From Nitrososphaeria archaeon (GTDB taxonomy: Archaea > Thermoproteota > Nitrososphaeria > Conexivisphaerales > UBA164): a DNA stretch of 22,210 nucleotides. Both the position numbers and the translations under genes were made by a program. Positions 13,880-22,021 of this stretch are shown here, one piece after another; the stretch's first letter is position 1, and the number at the start of each line of letters is the position of its first letter. The DNA lies in the NCBI GenBank assembly GCA_029775955.1, contig JARVJW010000108.1, positions 1 through 22,210 of the forward strand. Direction: 5' to 3'. The notes below the pieces were generated by a model that did not search any database, was not told where the DNA came from, and saw nothing but the letters and a program-made list of their open reading frames with translations.

Positions 13880-15310
13880 TTACCACTCCTTGCTAAAGAG
13901 CAACTCATAAGCTTTTTCTATTTTCTTTTCTTCTGATAATATCCATGTGTTTAATTTATCAAGTTGCAAATTCATATTAGCAATCATCCTTGCGGATTGT
14001 TCGGGATTAGGGCCTCCAAACGTTACCCTGTTCAAAATCGATTTTTGAGGGTCAAGGGAGTTCTCAATTGCTTGCTGGCTTATGCTGACCTTTCCGGAAA
14101 GCAGGCTGGATATGTTCTGAGCCAATGGCAGCCTGTTATTTTCCGTCATCCTTATTGCTTCCCCAACTAGGTGATGTGCCTCTCTGAATGGTATGCTGTA
14201 GTTCATGGAAATGTATTCTGCCACATCACTTGCAGTTATCAGTAGGCCTCTGGCGATCCCTATGATAAACTCTTCATTGAAGCTTATTCCCTTGATCATC
14301 AGGTTCATTGCATTAACCATAGAAACAATTTCATCAAATGCACTCCACAGTTTTGGAGTTATTTCCTGCAAATCCAAGTTGTAAGAAGTGTTAAGCATTC
14401 TGCTTATCTCAATTGAATTAAAAAGCATTGAAACTAAGTTTGCTGACTTGGCCCTCAGTATTTCAGCAACCACCGCGTTTCTCTTCTGAGGCATTAAACT
14501 GCTGGTCGATACAAACCGATCGTCAAGGCCAATGTAGCCCAGAGACAAGTAAACTATTATATCAGAGCTCATCCTTGAGAGGTCAAAGGCTATCATTGAA
14601 ATCGCATACATTATGTCAATTACAAAATCCCTTGATGAAACAGCGTCGATAGTGTTGTCCACAGTGCCGTCAAATGCCAATATATGAGATGTATATAGCC
14701 GGTCCAGCGGCACAGTGCTGCCCGCAAGGGCAGCTGCCCCCATCGGTGAAATATTGGTTGTGAGGTATGCCAGCTTTAACCTTTCTACAGTCCTCAACAT
14801 TGATTCCGCATAATTTAGGACCCAGTGGGATGCTGTTATTGGCTGAGCCGGTTGCAGGTGCGTCATTCCTATAAATAGCGTGTCTGTGTGGCTTTTGGAA
14901 ACCTCAATCATTGAGCCCAGAAGGCTTGCTATGCTTTTGGCCAAGTTAAGAAGCTCTTCCCTTGCTTCCAGCCTTATTGACGCTGCCACCTGGTCGTTTC
15001 TGCTTTTGCCCAATCCAATAATTCCTGCCTTCTCTCCAACTTTTGACCTCAAGTCCTCTTCCAGGCACATGTGCGCATCTTCATGCCTATAATCCAGTCG
15101 ATAGCCATCAAGTTCCTTGCCAAGCGCATCTAAAAGTTCTGAAGCGATTTCCCGGTCGAGCAGGCCTGACCTTTCAAGCGCCCTGACGTGCGCAGCATTT
15201 ACATACACTATTTTTTTCATTATTCTGCTGTCAGCATCAACAGAAGATGTGATTTTAAGTGCACTATCGTCCATTGGATTGAGCCTTCTTCCACGAAGTA
15301 TATCAGCCAT
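13880..15310 (-). CDS. argH: Argininosuccinate lyase
   Basis: It splits argininosuccinate to arginine and fumarate, the last step of arginine synthesis. The 476-residue protein belongs to the fumarase/aspartase superfamily. Conserved regions are SRNDQVA (103-109), MTHLQPAQP (149-157) with the active-site His151, and the flexible signature loop STSSLMPQKRN (268-278) with the catalytic-type Ser. Its ATG follows the argG TAG directly (TAGATG, no gap), and its stop is 4 bases before lysW. Length and motifs are normal. Confidence 0.95.
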   Translation of the reverse strand: MADILRGRRLNPMDDSALKITSSVDADSRIMKKIVYVNAAHVRALERSGLLDREIASELLDALGKELDGYRLDYRHEDAHMCLEEDLRSKVGEKAGIIGLGKSRNDQVAASIRLEAREELLNLAKSIASLLGSMIEVSKSHTDTLFIGMTHLQPAQPITASHWVLNYAESMLRTVERLKLAYLTTNISPMGAAALAGSTVPLDRLYTSHILAFDGTVDNTIDAVSSRDFVIDIMYAISMIAFDLSRMSSDIIVYLSLGYIGLDDRFVSTSSLMPQKRNAVVAEILRAKSANLVSMLFNSIEISRMLNTSYNLDLQEITPKLWSAFDEIVSMVNAMNLMIKGISFNEEFIIGIARGLLITASDVAEYISMNYSIPFREAHHLVGEAIRMTENNRLPLAQNISSLLSGKVSISQQAIENSLDPQKSILNRVTFGGPNPEQSARMIANMNLQLDKLNTWILSEEKKIEKAYELLFSKEW

Positions 15311-16498
15311 CTACCAGCCGTTTACCTCCCTGTAAACAAGCGTTTGCAAACCCCATAAGTTTATGAAACCTACAGCCTGCTTCTGGTCAAAGGTTGACAA
15401 TGAACTATAGGTTGATAACTGCTTTCTGTACAATGAATTGGGTGATTTCCTACCAACAATGTACAGCTGGCCCTTGAAAAGCTTCAGCCTAACGATGCCC
15501 GTAACAGCCGCTTGTGTTGATTCAATAAATGATTCAAGTGAATTTCTTAGTGGATCTGCCCAAAGCCCTTCATAAATAAGTGTTGACCACTGTTGGTCCA
15601 CGTTATCCTTGAACCATAGAATTGATTTGGTCAACGTCATTTTTTCCAGGTCTTCATGAGCCGCAAGTAAAACGCTTGCCGCTGGACATTCGTAAACCTC
15701 CCTAGATTTGATTCCAACAACCCTGTCCTCCAGATGATCTACCCTTCCTACGCCGTGTCTTCCAGCTATTAAATTCAGGGCTTTGATAAGGTTTACCAAA
15801 TCCTCACGCCTACCATTTAATGCGACTGGAACACCATTTTCAAATTCTATTTCAACGTACTCTGGCGAGTCAGGTGCACTTTTCTGAGATGACGTCCAGG
15901 CAAATGCTTCCTCAGGCGGCTCAGTCCACGGATCCTCAAGCCTGCCGCTTTCGATTGACCTTCCCCACAGGTTTTCATCTATACTAAATTCGCTTTTAGA
16001 GACCTTAATAGGTATCCCCTTTTTTTTAACGTATTCAAGTTCCTCTTCTCTATTCATGTTCCATTCCCTTACCGGCGTATATACGTTTGCCTGAGGATAT
16101 AGTGCCTTGATTGTTATTTCAAACCTCACCTGGTCGTTACCCTTTCCTGTGCTTCCATGAGCTATTGCACTCGCCTGTTCCTTCTTTGCGACCTCCACTG
16201 CTTTCATTGCTATTAAAGGCCTAGCCAACGCAGTAGCCAGAGGGTATTTCTTTTCATAAAGCCCATTTGCCTTTATTGATTTAAGTATAAAGTTCTTAGC
16301 GAACTCTTCCTTTGCATCTATAATATAGTGCTTCAGGCTGCCGGCTGAGTATGCCCTTTCCTCGATCTCCTTGAAATCTTCTTGCTGACCCACGTTGACT
16401 GTTACAGTTATTACATCATCCCCGTATTTTTCCTTGATCCATCCTATTGATGCCGTTGTATCAAGCCCTCCTGAATATGCCAATACTGTTTTCCCCAT
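15311..16498 (-). CDS. argG: Argininosuccinate synthase
   Basis: It joins citrulline and aspartate with ATP. The 395-residue protein begins with the N-type ATP pyrophosphatase P-loop AYSGGLDTT (7-15) and has AHGSTGKGNDQVRFE (113-127), which binds the citrulline/aspartate site. This is the normal family length. It is the first gene of the arginine unit and starts about 28 bases from a clear TATA box, so the transcript may be nearly leaderless. Ornithine carbamoyltransferase and carbamoyl phosphate synthase, which supply citrulline, are not in this window. Confidence 0.95.
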   Translation of the reverse strand: MGKTVLAYSGGLDTTASIGWIKEKYGDDVITVTVNVGQQEDFKEIEERAYSAGSLKHYIIDAKEEFAKNFILKSIKANGLYEKKYPLATALARPLIAMKAVEVAKKEQASAIAHGSTGKGNDQVRFEITIKALYPQANVYTPVREWNMNREEELEYVKKKGIPIKVSKSEFSIDENLWGRSIESGRLEDPWTEPPEEAFAWTSSQKSAPDSPEYVEIEFENGVPVALNGRREDLVNLIKALNLIAGRHGVGRVDHLEDRVVGIKSREVYECPAASVLLAAHEDLEKMTLTKSILWFKDNVDQQWSTLIYEGLWADPLRNSLESFIESTQAAVTGIVRLKLFKGQLYIVGRKSPNSLYRKQLSTYSSLSTFDQKQAVGFINLWGLQTLVYREVNGW

Positions 16499-16507
16499 AT
16501 CACTAAC

Positions 16508-16535
16508 TGCTCAGGAGCAATGTTTATATATTTTT
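16508..16535 (-). promoter_or_regulatory. argG promoter and short dyad, shared with the divergent ACT gene
   Basis: On the minus strand AAAAAATATATAAAC (about 16522-16536) is a strong TATA box 25-38 bases before the argG ATG. Between it and the start lies TGCTC-CT-GAGCA (16508-16519), a 5-bp dyad near the expected transcription start. The same AT-rich block can serve the plus-strand gene at 16566. The TATA call is solid; the dyad's operator role is a guess. Confidence 0.55.
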
Positions 16536-16565
16536 TGGACATAACTGACCATTATCTGAACTAAT

Positions 16566-17231
16566 ATGACCCAAATTGGTCAATCTATTAATAAAGCGGT
16601 ACATAAAATAGTCGCCTCAAATTTATCATATGATCAAGCGGTAACCATGGGTTATGCTAACCTTAGCGCTCTGGCCAGGTTAATACAACGTCAACTTGCG
16701 ACTCATGGGCAGGCTGCTTCAAAGGAAGCCATAGTTTCATCACTGAAAAGATATCATAAGGAAAAAGCCTATGAAAGGGAAGAATCATACAAAGTGCTTG
16801 CAGAAAGCACCATATCCCTGAGCACGGACGTTACCAAACTTGTTGTAAGCAGGAAAAAAATACAAGGATTACTTGAAAAATTGATCTCACCAGGCCAAGG
16901 GGTAATTTACCTGTTAAGGATGCAAGACACAGCCACATTGGTACTTGAAAGACCAGCATTTGAAATTGCATTGAAGGCAATACATTCAATTAAGCGTGAC
17001 GTAATTGAAGTCAAGAAAGGGTTAACGTTGATTACAATACACAGTCCAGTGGAGATAATAGACACAGCCGGTTGCGTAGAACTTATTTACAGGTTTATAA
17101 GTGCCAGTGGAGTTAACATTGAGGATACAGTTAGTTCTTACACTGATACACTGATTGTGGTAAAAAATGAAGATGCAGGAGCGGCGTTTAATTCATTAAG
17201 TTCCCTTATGATGTATTCAGAAAATTTTTAA
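16566..17231 (+). CDS. Archaeal ACT-domain protein, possible amino-acid-responsive regulator
   Basis: The 221-residue product has a helical N-terminus (about 1-66) with GYANLSALARLI (29-40) and IVSSLKRYHKE (56-66), which looks like a small helix-turn-helix-type module. A middle alpha/beta region (about 84-145) follows. The C-terminal part (152-215; LTLITIHSP..., GVNIEDTVSSYTDTLIVVK) has the fold pattern of the ACT domain of aspartate kinases. Proteins of this architecture occur in several archaea without an assigned function. It is divergent from argG across a 67-base promoter region and convergent with the thermosome gene (15 bases apart). The position suggests it senses arginine, lysine or a related amino acid, but nothing in the sequence proves this. 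Confidence 0.6.
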   Translation: MTQIGQSINKAVHKIVASNLSYDQAVTMGYANLSALARLIQRQLATHGQAASKEAIVSSLKRYHKEKAYEREESYKVLAESTISLSTDVTKLVVSRKKIQGLLEKLISPGQGVIYLLRMQDTATLVLERPAFEIALKAIHSIKRDVIEVKKGLTLITIHSPVEIIDTAGCVELIYRFISASGVNIEDTVSSYTDTLIVVKNEDAGAAFNSLSSLMMYSENF

Positions 17232-17246
17232 AAAAAGCGAAAAATT
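17229..17246 (-). terminator. Oligo-T region between convergent genes
   Basis: Downstream of the thermosome stop (17247-17249) the minus strand reads a T5 run, then CGC, then a T7 run, the kind of oligo-T tract that ends archaeal transcripts. The 15-base gap to the ACT gene stop leaves no room for anything else. Confidence 0.4.
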
Positions 17247-18944
17247 TTATTCAGGCATGTTTGGCATGCCACCTTCTCCACCCATGCCACCTTCTCCACC
17301 CATGCCACCTTCTCCACCCATGCCACCCTTTCCTCCTCCTGCTGGCATCTTGCTGGCCTTAGAAGAGACAACTTCATCGATTCTGAGCAGCATAGTAGCT
17401 GCCTCTGTTGCTGACCTCACAACCTGTTCCTTGACGCTTACCGGTTCAAACACATTTTTCTTGCTCATATCATCCACTTTGTTATTGTACACGTCAACGC
17501 CATGCCATATGTTTCCCTTTGAGTGAGCGGCTCTGAGTTCTACTTGAACATCCAATGGATCCATCCCAGCATTTTCTGCAAGCGTAAGTGGTATTGACGC
17601 TTCAAGTGCATCAGCAAATGCAGCAACAGCTAACTGTTCCCTTCCGCTCCTTTTCTTAGCCTCTTCCTTTACATATAAAGCCATTTCCATTTCAGAGGCT
17701 CCACCGCCTGCAACTATAACAGGTTTTTCAAGCACATCCTTGATGACCATTATGGCATCATGCAGTGATCTTTCTGCCTCATCTACTACCCTTTGACTTC
17801 CGCCCCTGATAAGTATTGAAACTGCTTTGGGGTTTTTGCATTCTTCCACAAATACCCACTTGTCATCCTCCACTTTTTTCTCTTCTACTTTACCGGCAAA
17901 TCCAAGGTCATTTGCAGTTAGGTCGTCAATATTTGTAACAATTCTCCCCCCTGTTGCCTTAGAAAGCCTAGACATATCACTTTCTTTTACTCTCCTGACC
18001 GCCATTATCCCTGATTTTGCTAAGTAGTGTTGTGCTAAATCATCAATCCCCTTCTGGCAGAAGACTATATTAGCTCCTGCTGATTTTATTTTTTCCACCA
18101 TCTGTTTAAGCATTGAAGCCTCTTGGTCCAGAAAAGACTTCATTTTACTAGGGTCGCTTATTCTGATTTCTGCACTGTACTCTGTCTTTTCTATTTCAAG
18201 AGGGGCATTTAGAAGAGCAATTTTTGCGTTGTTTATTACCTTTGGCATGCCACTGTGCACAACCTCTTTATCCACTATAATGCCATTTACAAGTAATGTA
18301 TCTGATATTGATTCGCCCTGCTTTTTGAGAACTGATACTGCGTCTATATCCACCTTGTAGTTCCCGTCATCCTTCTTCTCTGCAACCTGAAAAACGGCAT
18401 CGATAACTACCTTTGCAAGGTAATCAGATTCCTCAAAGATAATCTTGGAACGCATACTAGTCCTCGCAAGCTTTGCCAGCCATTCCTTATCTTCAGGGGA
18501 AATTTTAATTGCTATTGCCTGTAACTTTTCCAGAGCCTTGTTGGAAGCCCACTGATAACCATCAACTATTATTGAGGGATGAATGTTTTTATCTAACAGT
18601 TTCTTGGCACCCTCAAGCAATCTTCCGGCAAGGACTACTGCGCTTGTAGTCCCGTCACCAACCTCTGAATCAGTTGCCTTGGCAATCTCAACAAGAATCT
18701 TTGCTGCAGGATGCTGAACGTCCAACTGCTTTAACATAGTTGCCCCGTCATTAGTTATAGTAACATCTCCCAGCGTATCAACGACCATTTTATCCATTCC
18801 CATTGGACCCAATGATGTTTTTATGAGTTCCGTTATCACCAGAGCCGCATCTATATTATTTCTTACTGCATCATACCCTTTTGTTTCAGTCGACCCTTCC
18901 TTTAATATTAAAACTGGTCCGTACGGAGTTTGTTGTATTGACAT
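17247..18944 (-). CDS. Thermosome subunit (group II chaperonin)
   Basis: It encodes one subunit of the double-ring ATP-dependent folding chamber of the archaeal cytosol. The 565-residue protein has TSLGPMGMDK (43-52), VTITNDGAT (61-69) and the nucleotide-site GDGTTSAVVLAG (96-107), and later GGGASEMEMAL in the equatorial domain. The C-terminal tail is glycine- and methionine-rich, with three GGMGGE-type repeats ending MPNMPE, as in chaperonins whose tails project into the cavity. It is a single gene with its own promoter. The ATG at 18944 follows a Shine-Dalgarno-like AGGTGAT (18949-18955), and a TATA box lies about 38 bases upstream. No second subunit gene is in this window. Confidence 0.96.
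   Translation of the reverse strand: MSIQQTPYGPVLILKEGSTETKGYDAVRNNIDAALVITELIKTSLGPMGMDKMVVDTLGDVTITNDGATMLKQLDVQHPAAKILVEIAKATDSEVGDGTTSAVVLAGRLLEGAKKLLDKNIHPSIIVDGYQWASNKALEKLQAIAIKISPEDKEWLAKLARTSMRSKIIFEESDYLAKVVIDAVFQVAEKKDDGNYKVDIDAVSVLKKQGESISDTLLVNGIIVDKEVVHSGMPKVINNAKIALLNAPLEIEKTEYSAEIRISDPSKMKSFLDQEASMLKQMVEKIKSAGANIVFCQKGIDDLAQHYLAKSGIMAVRRVKESDMSRLSKATGGRIVTNIDDLTANDLGFAGKVEEKKVEDDKWVFVEECKNPKAVSILIRGGSQRVVDEAERSLHDAIMVIKDVLEKPVIVAGGGASEMEMALYVKEEAKKRSGREQLAVAAFADALEASIPLTLAENAGMDPLDVQVELRAAHSKGNIWHGVDVYNNKVDDMSKKNVFEPVSVKEQVVRSATEAATMLLRIDEVVSSKASKMPAGGGKGGMGGEGGMGGEGGMGGEGGMPNMPE
17265..17327 (+). repeat. 18-bp tandem repeat encoding the GGM tail of the thermosome
   Basis: The unit CATGCCACCTTCTCCACC occurs three times without change (17265-17282, 17283-17300, 17301-17318), plus a 9-base partial copy. 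It encodes GGMGGE on the minus strand. Perfect repetition at DNA level suggests recent slippage or expansion. Confidence 0.9.
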
Positions 18945-18948
18945 ATCA

Positions 18949-18988
18949 AATCACCTAACAGAACTATCCCATCAGCTTTATTTAAAAG
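18949..18988 (-). promoter_or_regulatory. Thermosome promoter and ribosome-binding site
   Basis: On the minus strand CTTTTAAATAAAG (centred near 18982) is the TATA box, about 38 bases before the ATG. It leaves a short leader with AGGTGAT at 18949-18955, 4 bases before the ATG. MITE copy B begins only 15-20 bases upstream of the TATA box. Confidence 0.6.
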
Positions 18989-19002
18989 CTTTTCTATGAT
19001 GT

Positions 19003-19140
19003 TGCTTTGTTGCATATATCAAAAAATAGTTAATTTGTTAATAGTTCTAAATTTAAATTAAAGAAATTATTTATTTTAAATGGGTAATTTATCCTAATTT
19101 TTAAATAATTAGCCCAACTTTTAATTAATGCAACAAAGCA
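19003..19140 (-). mobile_element. MITE copy B: inverted relative to copy A, perfect 8-bp target duplication
   Basis: Bounded by TGCTTTGTTGCAT and ATGCAACAAAGCA-type ends (perfect 13-bp inverted repeats) and flanked by TATGATGT on both sides (18995-19002 and 19141-19148). Its reverse complement matches copy A (101-237) throughout, with about nine substitutions or one-base gaps by eye. No open frame. It inserted just upstream of the thermosome promoter. Confidence 0.88.
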
Positions 19141-19148
19141 TATGATGT

Positions 19149-19420
19149 TGCTTTGTTGCATTAATTAAACCAAATAATCATATTAATTAATTCTGGCTTT
19201 CTTATTATCCAAGCTGAGTAGCTTAAGAGGATAAATGAAGGAATGATAAGAAAACCCTAACACTAATCGTCGATGCTTTCATGCAATAAGTACTTCCGTA
19301 CGAGTTAAGATGTTAGGAGAAATGCAAGGAGCCAAGATACTTAGTCTAAGGAATGGATAAGGAGTTCAAGATTGTTGCAGTAAATCTAGGGTTTTGCATG
19401 CAAGTAGGTGCGTTCCTTTG
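19149..19420 (+). mobile_element. Third MITE/IS end and uncharacterised remnant
   Basis: Bases 19149-19168 repeat the first 20 bases of MITE copy A, directly after the TATGATGT target copy. The sequence then diverges. The remaining 250 bases up to the nep1 stop contain many stops in all frames, no recognisable motif and no matching right end. It may be the left end of the parent insertion sequence, now decayed, or a deleted MITE. I see no gene in it. Confidence 0.45.
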
Positions 19421-20098
19421 CTAATTCCACATGCCATCAACCTTTTCTAATTCATATATGACCCTGGTAGCTACATTGGTCGCCTCCAAGCTGTTAGGGT
19501 TTATTGAAACCATTTCATTAAATGCCTTAATTGTCTTATCTGAAAACTCTCCTTTAGGAAATCCACCTATTACAAACGTATTGCCAGTTGAGGCGATCCT
19601 GCTTGCAAGCGCTTCTATTTTAACAGGTTTACCAGATGAACTTAGGCCTATCACAGGCTTACCTATGTTCCTGAAGAGCTCACTAAGGCACATTTTGCTG
19701 ATTTCAAGAAGAACGTTGTCTCCTGCCTCAATACGCCGCTTCCTAAAAAGGTCAATCATAAGTCCCTCAAATCTAAAATATGACCTAGGAGGCCTGACCA
19801 TTCTGCCAATTTTTATCACATTATCATCATAAGTGTGAATAAACAAATTTAGAAATCCTTTTTTATAAAGCAGTGAGTCTGTTACATCCAATAGTATGTG
19901 GTATGCAATATCTGGTCTGCCTCTCTTTTCACCATCCATCATACGCTTTAACATCCAGTGATGCAGCGATCTATCAAGTAGACATTCCCGCTTATCGCGA
20001 CCAATCGAAGCGCAAGACCTTGCCGTTCTTGCGTCATTAATAAATTCCTCTGGTATTTTCTCTAGTCCGGTTTCAGCAAGCACCATACTTATTTTCAA
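19421..20098 (-). CDS. nep1: Nep1/Emg1 rRNA pseudouridine N1-methyltransferase
   Basis: It methylates N1 of a conserved pseudouridine in small-subunit rRNA and helps ribosome assembly. The 225-residue SPOUT-class protein shows the Nep1 blocks KRGRPDIAYHILL (58-70), FIHTYDDNVI (86-95), RPPRSYFRFEGLM (102-114) and the cofactor-site loop GGFPKGEFS (178-186). Length is normal. It is the third gene of a minus-strand unit, starting 3 bases after the core metE stop. Confidence 0.92.
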   Translation of the reverse strand: MKISMVLAETGLEKIPEEFINDARTARSCASIGRDKRECLLDRSLHHWMLKRMMDGEKRGRPDIAYHILLDVTDSLLYKKGFLNLFIHTYDDNVIKIGRMVRPPRSYFRFEGLMIDLFRKRRIEAGDNVLLEISKMCLSELFRNIGKPVIGLSSSGKPVKIEALASRIASTGNTFVIGGFPKGEFSDKTIKAFNEMVSINPNSLEATNVATRVIYELEKVDGMWN

Positions 20099-20101
20099 TT
20101 T

Positions 20102-21100
20102 TTACCTTATAATACGTTCGGCCAGCTTTACACCTTCGACCATGCTTTTTAATTTCTCAAATGCTATCTTTCTTTGCCTTGTCCTTAATCCACAGTCTGG
20201 ATTTACGTATATTTTTGAATAGTCCCCAAGCACCTTTACCGCATACAGTATTCTATCCCTTACAAGTTCTGGAGGCTCAATGAAATCAGTGTGCACATCA
20301 AGTACCCCTAACCCTATTTCCTTGCCACTTTCCTTAAATGTCTTTAGCGCGCGGTATCCAGGCCTAGAATCATCGTCTACTCCCAGCTCATTTTTGTCAC
20401 TGTTGGCAAACTCGAGGGCAAAATGGCTTGCATTTAGCTCAGCCACATGAGGCATTAAGCTCGAGTAATAGTCCCCGCTGTAACAGATGTGCGTGCTTAT
20501 TTTTGCATTGACCCCCTTTACCTGCTCATTAAAAACGTCTGTAAACATATCCATTTCACTTGGATGTGTTGTAGCTGCTGGTTCATCCACTTGTAACACT
20601 GAAGCGCCTTTATCAGCAAGCTCAGCTAGGACCCTTCTGACTATCCCAGCAAGTTCCATAGCAAGCTCAATCCTTTCCACATAGTATTCATTATAAGACC
20701 AGTCCATTATAGTGTAGGCCCCTGTCACAGGCACCTTCGGAACTCTTTCTGCAATTGATTTTACGTAAAGAAATTCGTCTAAATGATAATTTGTTTTATA
20801 TTTAACTTCCCCCACTACGCGCGCCTTTTTATAGTACTTGTTATCCCACGATCTGACCCTGCCTGCAAACTCAAATCCATCCATATTTCTTACCGGATGT
20901 TCATACATTTCAGCTCTCCTTACCTCTCCATCATATACGTAATCCAATCCTATATTTTCAAGTATTTTTACGTTAAGGAATGCCGCATCATCCAGAGCCT
21001 CTTTTTTTTGTTCTTCTGAATATTTCCCCTTTAAATAATCCAGAAGCCAAGAAGGCTTCTTCAAGCTTCCTATCTCCTGTGTTTTAAATAACTTCATCAT
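20102..21100 (-). CDS. metE: Core methionine synthase (MetE C-terminal catalytic domain)
   Basis: It methylates homocysteine to methionine without cobalamin as an internal cofactor. The 332-residue protein corresponds to the C-terminal barrel of MetE alone. The zinc ligands are present: H204 and C206 (STHICYS), E230 (FALEFA) and C303 (NPDCGLRTR). Also seen are EIGSLKKP (9-16), VTGAYTIMDWS (125-135) and VDEPA (171-175). The N-terminal folate-binding barrel is missing, as in archaeal and some bacterial core-MetE proteins, several of which take methyl groups from donors other than folate. The start overlaps the upstream MetE-like gene by 17 bases; a second ATG follows immediately (21097). Confidence 0.9.
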   Translation of the reverse strand: MMKLFKTQEIGSLKKPSWLLDYLKGKYSEEQKKEALDDAAFLNVKILENIGLDYVYDGEVRRAEMYEHPVRNMDGFEFAGRVRSWDNKYYKKARVVGEVKYKTNYHLDEFLYVKSIAERVPKVPVTGAYTIMDWSYNEYYVERIELAMELAGIVRRVLAELADKGASVLQVDEPAATTHPSEMDMFTDVFNEQVKGVNAKISTHICYSGDYYSSLMPHVAELNASHFALEFANSDKNELGVDDDSRPGYRALKTFKESGKEIGLGVLDVHTDFIEPPELVRDRILYAVKVLGDYSKIYVNPDCGLRTRQRKIAFEKLKSMVEGVKLAERIIR

Positions 21101-22001
21101 TTAACACCCTAACTGCTTCTCCTATTAATTTGACTTTGTTCATAGAAAAATTCTGGGGCAGAAATTCCAGATCAACGTTGTTTGTTATATATATATTATC
21201 TGCCTTTCTCCTTAATCCCTTTAAAAGTCCTCTCAATTCATCAATCTTCTCTAGCCTTGTGTTGAGGCCATCAACCACCCCAAGCGAGATATCCTTCGAC
21301 CCATAAAGCTGCATGTCATTTTGGTTCACAAATTTAGGGTCAATTCCAACGCCATCAATGCTTGACCCTGCCAAAATGCTTGCATTAATATTTGGATTCC
21401 CAAAGTATATATGCAAAACAACCTTTCCTGAAAATGAATCCTTAATTTCATGAAGTGAATCCTTTATGCTTTCTTCAAGCCTAGACGCATTACACTTTGC
21501 ATACATTGGGCCCTTTAAAACTAGCAGCTTGTACCCATAATTTTTTAAGTCGTTAGAAATTCTTGCGAGCAATTTGCCCAAATCCTTGATCAGGACCGAA
21601 TCATCGTTGTACCAGGCATTTTTAGACATACAAAAAAAGGTGAATGGGTCTGGCAGAGCAATTAATGTTGGGTTGCCGCGCAATGATAGATAATGCTCTA
21701 CTTTTCCCGTGTATTCAATCTTTTTCTCTATGACCGGTTGTTTATAGAATGTGTTTGTCTCGAAATACCTTGTAAGGCCGTTAACGCTAAACCCCTTCTG
21801 AGTCAAAACTACAGGTCTGAACAAGTCATCCCACACCAGCTGGGGGTCATCAATGTAGCTTATGCCAAACTTTTTTTGCATCTGCATTAAAAGCTCGGAT
21901 TCTTTGCCTGCTTCCTCTGGAAACCCGTCCCCAGAACGTGATGTATCTATCAGATGCTCTGACCTGGGAAATATGCCAAAAACATACCCACCTACATTCA
22001 T
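21084..22001 (-). CDS. MetE-like protein without zinc ligands, partner of core MetE
   Basis: The 305-residue product has a MetE-type N-terminal pattern (GIFPRSEHLI at 9-18, DDLFRPVV at 63-70, GLTRYFETNTFYKQPVI at 79-95). The zinc-binding HxC, the DEP motif and the late Cys are absent; the equivalent HxC position seems to read H-I-Y-F. It is therefore probably not a methyltransferase on its own, but could bind the methyl donor or replace the missing N-terminal half of the downstream core MetE, which it overlaps by 17 bases. It leads the operon with core metE and nep1, and its ATG lies 28 bases from a TATA-like block. Confidence 0.7.
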   Translation of the reverse strand: MNVGGYVFGIFPRSEHLIDTSRSGDGFPEEAGKESELLMQMQKKFGISYIDDPQLVWDDLFRPVVLTQKGFSVNGLTRYFETNTFYKQPVIEKKIEYTGKVEHYLSLRGNPTLIALPDPFTFFCMSKNAWYNDDSVLIKDLGKLLARISNDLKNYGYKLLVLKGPMYAKCNASRLEESIKDSLHEIKDSFSGKVVLHIYFGNPNINASILAGSSIDGVGIDPKFVNQNDMQLYGSKDISLGVVDGLNTRLEKIDELRGLLKGLRRKADNIYITNNVDLEFLPQNFSMNKVKLIGEAVRVLNDEVI

Positions 22002-22021
22002 GACGTCTGGAAGGCAACAAA

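Noticed and set aside
13876..13908. Longer lysW starting at 13908
   Set aside because: It would lie inside argH and add 11 residues absent from the usual LysW length; the ATG at 13875 has a strong ribosome-binding site.
6213..16498. Reading lysJ, lysY, lysZ and lysK simply as acetyl-based arginine genes (argD, argC, argB, argE)
   Set aside because: lysW, two LysX-type ligases and the absence of an N-acetyltransferase gene show carrier-protein chemistry rather than acetyl protection.
17265..17327. CRISPR-like or regulatory tandem repeat
   Set aside because: The units are contiguous without spacers and code in frame for the chaperonin tail.
17257..17526. Plus-strand frame with a Pro/Met-rich repeat (MPPSPP)
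   Set aside because: It is the antisense of the thermosome GGM tail; the minus-strand reading is unambiguous.
19149..19420. A small gene or stable RNA between the MITE and nep1
   Set aside because: Stops are frequent in all frames, no conserved motif or clear hairpin is visible, and it begins with a mobile-element end.
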